From: Collinsella tanakaei
GTDB lineage: Bacteria; Actinomycetota; Coriobacteriia; Coriobacteriales; Coriobacteriaceae
Direction: 5' to 3'
Assembly: GCF_016900375.1 (NCBI RefSeq)
Contig: NZ_JACJKB010000017.1
Span: 1-43,898 of the forward strand
Length of the DNA stretch: 43,898 nt
Part shown: positions 40,598-43,898 of the stretch, in pieces
Layout of the letters: every line of letters starts with the position of its first letter
How positions within the stretch are numbered: the first letter of the stretch is position 1
The notes under the pieces: generated by a model
Seen by the model: only the letters and a program-made list of their open reading frames with translations
Told to the model about the DNA's origin: nothing
The model's database searches: none
Made by a program: the position numbers and the translations under genes

Positions 40598-41929
40598 CTA
40601 CACCAGCACGTGGTCGTTCATCACCGGCTCCAGACCCATCCGTCGCATGGCGGCGCACATGGTGGGGAGGTCGCGGGTGTCCGCTATCTCAAACTGATCG
40701 TCGCCCTCGTCGGCCTGGTGGGTGTGCTCGCCCACGCCCGTCGACACGCCTGCCGATACCTTGGTGGCCGTGATGACGGCCGCGTGGTCACGGAACCGCG
40801 CGCTTTCGCGCGAGGACACCGTGAGTCCCGCAAACGGCATGAAGATGCGGTACGCGCAGATGACCTGCATGAGCTGGCGCTCGCTCACGTGCGGCGCATG
40901 CGGAACGACACCGCCCTTGGCCGGGCGCATGCGCGGGCACGAGAAGCTGATCTCGGCCGCGGGGTAGGCGCGCTGGATCTCCCATGCGTGCAGGCCGCAG
41001 GCCAGGGCATCGCGGCGGAAGTCGGCTAGGCCCAGCAGCGGCGCAAACGCCACGCCGCGCATGCCGCCGCGCAGCGCGCGCTCCTGCGCCTCGAAGCGGT
41101 ACGGCATGATGCGCTTGCGGCCGCGCAGGTGGAGCTTGCCGTAGCGCACGGGATCGTAGGTCTCTTGGAACACGGTGACGTAGTCGACGCCGGCGGCGCG
41201 CAGGCGCGCGTAGTCCGCCACGTTGGCGGGGTAGACCTCCACGCCCACCGTGCGGAAGCGCTCCGCCGCGAGCTCGCAGGCGCGTGCGATATAGTCCACG
41301 CTGCTGCGCTGCGGGTCCTCGCCGGTGAGCAGCAGGATCTCCTCCTGGCCCGTGGCCGCGATGGCGTCGAGCTCCGCTATGATCTCGGCCTCGTTCAGCT
41401 GCGCGCGGCGGATGTCGCTTGCGCAGTTGAAACCGCAGTACACGCAGCGGTTCTCGCAGTAGTTGGCGATGTAGAGGGGCGTGAAGAACTGCACGTTGGT
41501 GCCAAACCACCGCGCGCGCTCGCGCTGGGCGCGTACGGCCATCTGTTCCAGATACGGTTCTGCTGCGGGGGCGAGAAGCACGCCGAAGTCCTCCGGCCCC
41601 ACCGTGTCCTCGGCCAGCACGCGGCGTACGTCGGCGGCGGTCACGGCGCTCGGATCGTACGTCTCGGCGGCATCGAGCACCCGGTCGAACATGCCGCCGC
41701 CCAGCACGTCCATGTCCGGCAGGAACGTGAGCGGATCGAGGGCGCGATCCGTGTGAATGGCCGCGTCGAGCGCCTCCTGGGACAGCAGTGCGAGGCGGTA
41801 CGCGCGCGTGCCCACCGCTTCGCGCGGAAGGTCGGCCGTGGTGAGGTCGCCGGCGGCCAGGGCCGCCGCGGCGTTTTCGGGAACGGTGCCCGATGCGTCC
41901 TTCTCGCCCTGCTCGGTCTTGTCCGCCAT
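40598..41929 (-). CDS. thiH: 2-iminoacetate synthase (tyrosine lyase)
   Basis: Radical SAM enzyme that cleaves tyrosine to dehydroglycine (2-iminoacetate) and p-cresol, supplying the C-N unit of the thiazole ring; oxygen-sensitive, so it marks an anaerobic route (aerobes use ThiO). The cluster motif is C158-x3-C162-x2-C165 in YCENRCVYCGF; later motifs are LTGEDP, GVEVYPAN, VFQETYDP and SFSCPRMRPAKGG. 443 residues, with a somewhat long Ala-rich N-terminus. The start lies 2 bp after the thiG stop. Confidence 0.95.
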   Translation of the reverse strand: MADKTEQGEKDASGTVPENAAAALAAGDLTTADLPREAVGTRAYRLALLSQEALDAAIHTDRALDPLTFLPDMDVLGGGMFDRVLDAAETYDPSAVTAADVRRVLAEDTVGPEDFGVLLAPAAEPYLEQMAVRAQRERARWFGTNVQFFTPLYIANYCENRCVYCGFNCASDIRRAQLNEAEIIAELDAIAATGQEEILLLTGEDPQRSSVDYIARACELAAERFRTVGVEVYPANVADYARLRAAGVDYVTVFQETYDPVRYGKLHLRGRKRIMPYRFEAQERALRGGMRGVAFAPLLGLADFRRDALACGLHAWEIQRAYPAAEISFSCPRMRPAKGGVVPHAPHVSERQLMQVICAYRIFMPFAGLTVSSRESARFRDHAAVITATKVSAGVSTGVGEHTHQADEGDDQFEIADTRDLPTMCAAMRRMGLEPVMNDHVLV

Positions 41930-41931
41930 GG

Positions 41932-42741
41932 CTACCGCCCCTCTTCCTCAAGAAAACCGGTCAGCGGGGACGACGCCTCGCCTGTGTCCAGCACGCGGCC
42001 CAGGCCGGCCCGGTACGCTGCGCGACCGGCCTCCACCGCTTGGCCGAAGGCGCGAGCCATAAGGCGGATGTCTCCGGCGGTGGCCACTGCCGTGTTGGCC
42101 ATGACCGCCGTGGCGCCCATCTCCATGGCTTCGCACGCCTGCGACGGCCGGCCGATCCCGGCGTCCACGATCACCGGCAGATCGATCTCCTCGATGAGGA
42201 TGCGGATGAAATCCCGTGTGACTAGGCCCTTGTTGGACCCGATGGGCGCGCCTAGCGGCATGACCGCGGCGGCGCCGGCGGAGACCAGATCGCGCGCCAC
42301 GTTGAGGTCGGGGTACATGTAGGGCAGCACGGTGAAGCCCTCGTCGGCGAGGAGCTCGGTGGCGCGGACGGTCTCGGCGTTATCCGGCAGCAGGTATTTG
42401 GTGTCGCGGATGACCTCCACCTTGACGAGGTCGCCGCAACCCAGCTCGCGCGCCAGGCGGGCGATGCGCACGGCTTCCTTGGCGGTGCGGGCGCCCGACG
42501 TGTTGGGCAGCAGGGTCACGCCGTCCGGGATGGCGTCCAGGATGTTGCCTTCCTGGCCGGTGTTGGCGCGCCGCACGGCCAAGGTCACGATTTCGGCGCC
42601 GGCGTCCTCGACGGCCGCGCGGACCAGGTCCAGCCTGAACTTGCCCGAACCCAGGATGAAGCGCGAGCTGAATTCCTTGCCGCCCAGCAGCCAGGTATCC
42701 GCCTCCGGGGCCTGGCAGGCGGTTTGCGTATGATCTGACAT
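41932..42741 (-). CDS. thiG: Thiazole synthase
   Basis: Forms the thiazole phosphate ring from DXP, 2-iminoacetate and ThiS-thiocarboxylate. A 269-residue TIM barrel with [21 protein letters not shown] (usual ITVAVRR), [30 protein letters not shown] (Schiff-base lysine region), [21 protein letters not shown] and PVIVDAGIG. Start 42741 follows GAGAGGAGC; the open frame to 42915 is upstream shadow. A 107-bp gap separates it from thiF. Confidence 0.96.
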   Translation of the reverse strand: MSDHTQTACQAPEADTWLLGGKEFSSRFILGSGKFRLDLVRAAVEDAGAEIVTLAVRRANTGQEGNILDAIPDGVTLLPNTSGARTAKEAVRIARLARELGCGDLVKVEVIRDTKYLLPDNAETVRATELLADEGFTVLPYMYPDLNVARDLVSAGAAAVMPLGAPIGSNKGLVTRDFIRILIEEIDLPVIVDAGIGRPSQACEAMEMGATAVMANTAVATAGDIRLMARAFGQAVEAGRAAYRAGLGRVLDTGEASSPLTGFLEEEGR

Positions 42742-42848
42742 TGATGATGCTCCTCTCTTTTCTGGGATCCTTGCCGCGCCTGTTCCATCGCTGGGACGGG
42801 GCGCAGAGGGTCGTTGCGTTACGTGCGATAGGGACGAGGGAACGCGCC

Positions 42849-43496
42849 CTAGCCCTCCGGTGCTTCCTCTCCCATGATGAGGCGCAGGGCGAGAAGCGCC
42901 TGCTGGGCGGCGCACAGCGCCACGCGCGGCGCGTAGAGCACCTGGCCCGCGCCCACGTCCGACCTTCCATCGCCGCAGAGGTAAAGCCGTCGGCCCATCC
43001 GGCGTGTGACGATTTCCGCCGCCGGCCCCAGGCCCGCCATGCCGTTGCCGGCGATGACCACCGGGCCGTCAGGCTGGGCGAGAAGCTCCTCGACCAGGAG
43101 CGCCTTGGCCTCCGGGGCGTCGAACGCCTCGCATACAAGGGGGCAGCCGGCAAAGAGCGCGCGTGCATTGGCCGCCGTCACGCGTTCGCACCGGGCGTCC
43201 ACGACGATCTTCGGGTCGATGGCGCGCAGTTGATCGGCTAGCGCCTCGACCTTGGGCATGCCCACGTGCTGCCGGAAGTAATGCTGGCGGTTGAGGTTGC
43301 TCGCATCGACCGCGTCGAAGTCCACGATGCGCAAGGCGCCGATGCCGCTGCGCGCCAGCATGACCGCGATGTTCGACCCCAGCCCGCCGGCGCCGGCGAT
43401 GCCTACGCAGGCCGCGCGCAGGCGCTCGCGCGCCGCCGTTCCGATGCGCGCCGCAAGGGGGTCTGCCGCTCCGGCGCGCACGCTGCCCTCGTCCAT
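42849..43496 (-). CDS. thiF: ThiS adenylyltransferase, ThiF family 2
   Basis: Activates the ThiS C-terminus with ATP. A 215-residue short ThiF as found in anaerobes. Rossmann motif [22 protein letters not shown], then [19 protein letters not shown] (the conserved ARG-finger type R in LNRQ), and [10 protein letters not shown]. Lacks the CxxC zinc pairs of E. coli ThiF. Start 43496 overlaps the thiS stop by one base (TGATG) and has GGGAGG upstream. Confidence 0.93.
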   Translation of the reverse strand: MDEGSVRAGAADPLAARIGTAARERLRAACVGIAGAGGLGSNIAVMLARSGIGALRIVDFDAVDASNLNRQHYFRQHVGMPKVEALADQLRAIDPKIVVDARCERVTAANARALFAGCPLVCEAFDAPEAKALLVEELLAQPDGPVVIAGNGMAGLGPAAEIVTRRMGRRLYLCGDGRSDVGAGQVLYAPRVALCAAQQALLALRLIMGEEAPEG

Positions 43497-43693
43497 CAGC
43501 CGCCTCCCACAAACCGTACGATCTCCAGCGCATCGTCGGCGCGCAGCGTGCGTTCGGCAAACTGCGCGCGCGGCACGATGTCGCCGTTGAGCTCGCACGC
43601 CACGCGCGTGCCCTCAAAGTCCATCCGGTCGAGCAGCTGCGCCAGCGTAAGGCCGTCGACCGACGGATCCTCCTTGCCGTTCACCCGTGCCAT
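43496..43693 (-). CDS. thiS: Sulfur-carrier protein ThiS
   Basis: A 65-residue ubiquitin-like protein ending VGGG; its C-terminal glycine is adenylated by ThiF and then carries sulfur to ThiG. N-terminal strand MARVNGKE, LTLAQLLDRMDFEGTRVACELNGDIVPRAQF and DALEIVRFVGGG match the family. Start 43693 has AGGAGGT 4 nt upstream. First visible gene of the operon thiS-thiF-thiG-thiH-thiE. Confidence 0.95.
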   Translation of the reverse strand: MARVNGKEDPSVDGLTLAQLLDRMDFEGTRVACELNGDIVPRAQFAERTLRADDALEIVRFVGGG

Positions 43694-43898
43694 GGGACCT
43701 CCTCTCGTTACGGAATCGTCGCCAGCCAAGAGCACGCACCCGCGGCCACCGCGCCTCCGCTGCAAGAGCGGGGCGTCGAGCCAACAGACGATATGAGCTG
43801 AACATTGGGCCCTCCCCCTGTCGCGGCTCCGTGGGTCGGGCGACAATGGTCGTACCACCAACCGTGGCCGCGCGCCACATGCGACGGAGGAGGGCACC
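43694..43898 (-). other. Leader of the thi operon; no riboswitch seen
   Basis: I looked on the minus strand for the TPP riboswitch core (CTGAGA and the ACCTGAT...AATGCCAGCG block) and did not find it in these 205 bases. It may lie just beyond the window, or the operon may be controlled otherwise. No credible gene is present. Confidence 0.5.

Noticed and set aside
43694-43898. TPP riboswitch upstream of thiS
   Set aside because: The conserved CTGAGA and the AATGCCAGCG-type block are absent from the visible leader; it may lie beyond the window.

Overview
This 43.9 kb chromosomal segment is GC-rich, with tightly packed genes and strong Shine-Dalgarno sites. Gene content suggests a host-associated anaerobic Coriobacteriia, most likely Collinsella or a close relative; this is inferred from protein character and gene content, not from a marker gene. 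Typical points are the oxygen-sensitive ThiH-type thiamine route, a Msm-type sugar ABC transporter with GH36 alpha-galactosidase, class-2-like GalT, a family II pyrophosphatase and recurrent '-10' boxes of the forms CATAAT, GATAAT, TACCAT and TACATT.

Layout. 1-970: an IS3-family end has cut an IS110-family transposase; a broken tRNA T-arm and an intact tRNA-Ser(GCT) with its terminator follow. 1063-10742: mostly housekeeping genes (GluQ-RS, ferritin, a DUF2207 membrane protein, a GNAT, PurH, an unrecognised protein, a BceRS-like two-component system, UspA). 10956-18020: UppP, an M20 peptidase + MFS transporter operon with an operator-like dyad, and the PcrA/UvrD helicase. 18591-23761: ROK sugar kinase, BrnQ, and a two-gene unit pairing an unusual cytosolic BMP-type protein (ParB-like N-terminus) with a metallophosphoesterase. 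23773-27794: a DeoR-type repressor divergent from galK-galT.

27963-29899 is the most unusual part: a radical SAM/SPASM maturase followed 11 bp later by a Nif11-leader RiPP precursor whose core holds three CxC modules, each followed by an aromatic residue. No exporter or protease accompanies it. Directly after the precursor stop codon lies a DUF1835/DUF3658-like gene bounded on both sides by copies of a roughly 31-bp repeat that run into its reading frame.

30684-38460: an alpha-galactoside utilisation locus (ABC ATPase, lipoprotein, two permeases, GH36 alpha-galactosidase on the minus strand; AraC regulator divergent). Imported raffinose- or melibiose-type sugars would be split by the galactosidase. 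The galactose would pass through GalK and GalT, and free glucose could be phosphorylated by the ROK kinase. 38566-43693: pyrophosphatase PpaC, then a minus-strand thiSFGHE operon for the thiazole half of thiamine and its coupling. No CRISPR array, rRNA, integrase or prophage genes were seen.
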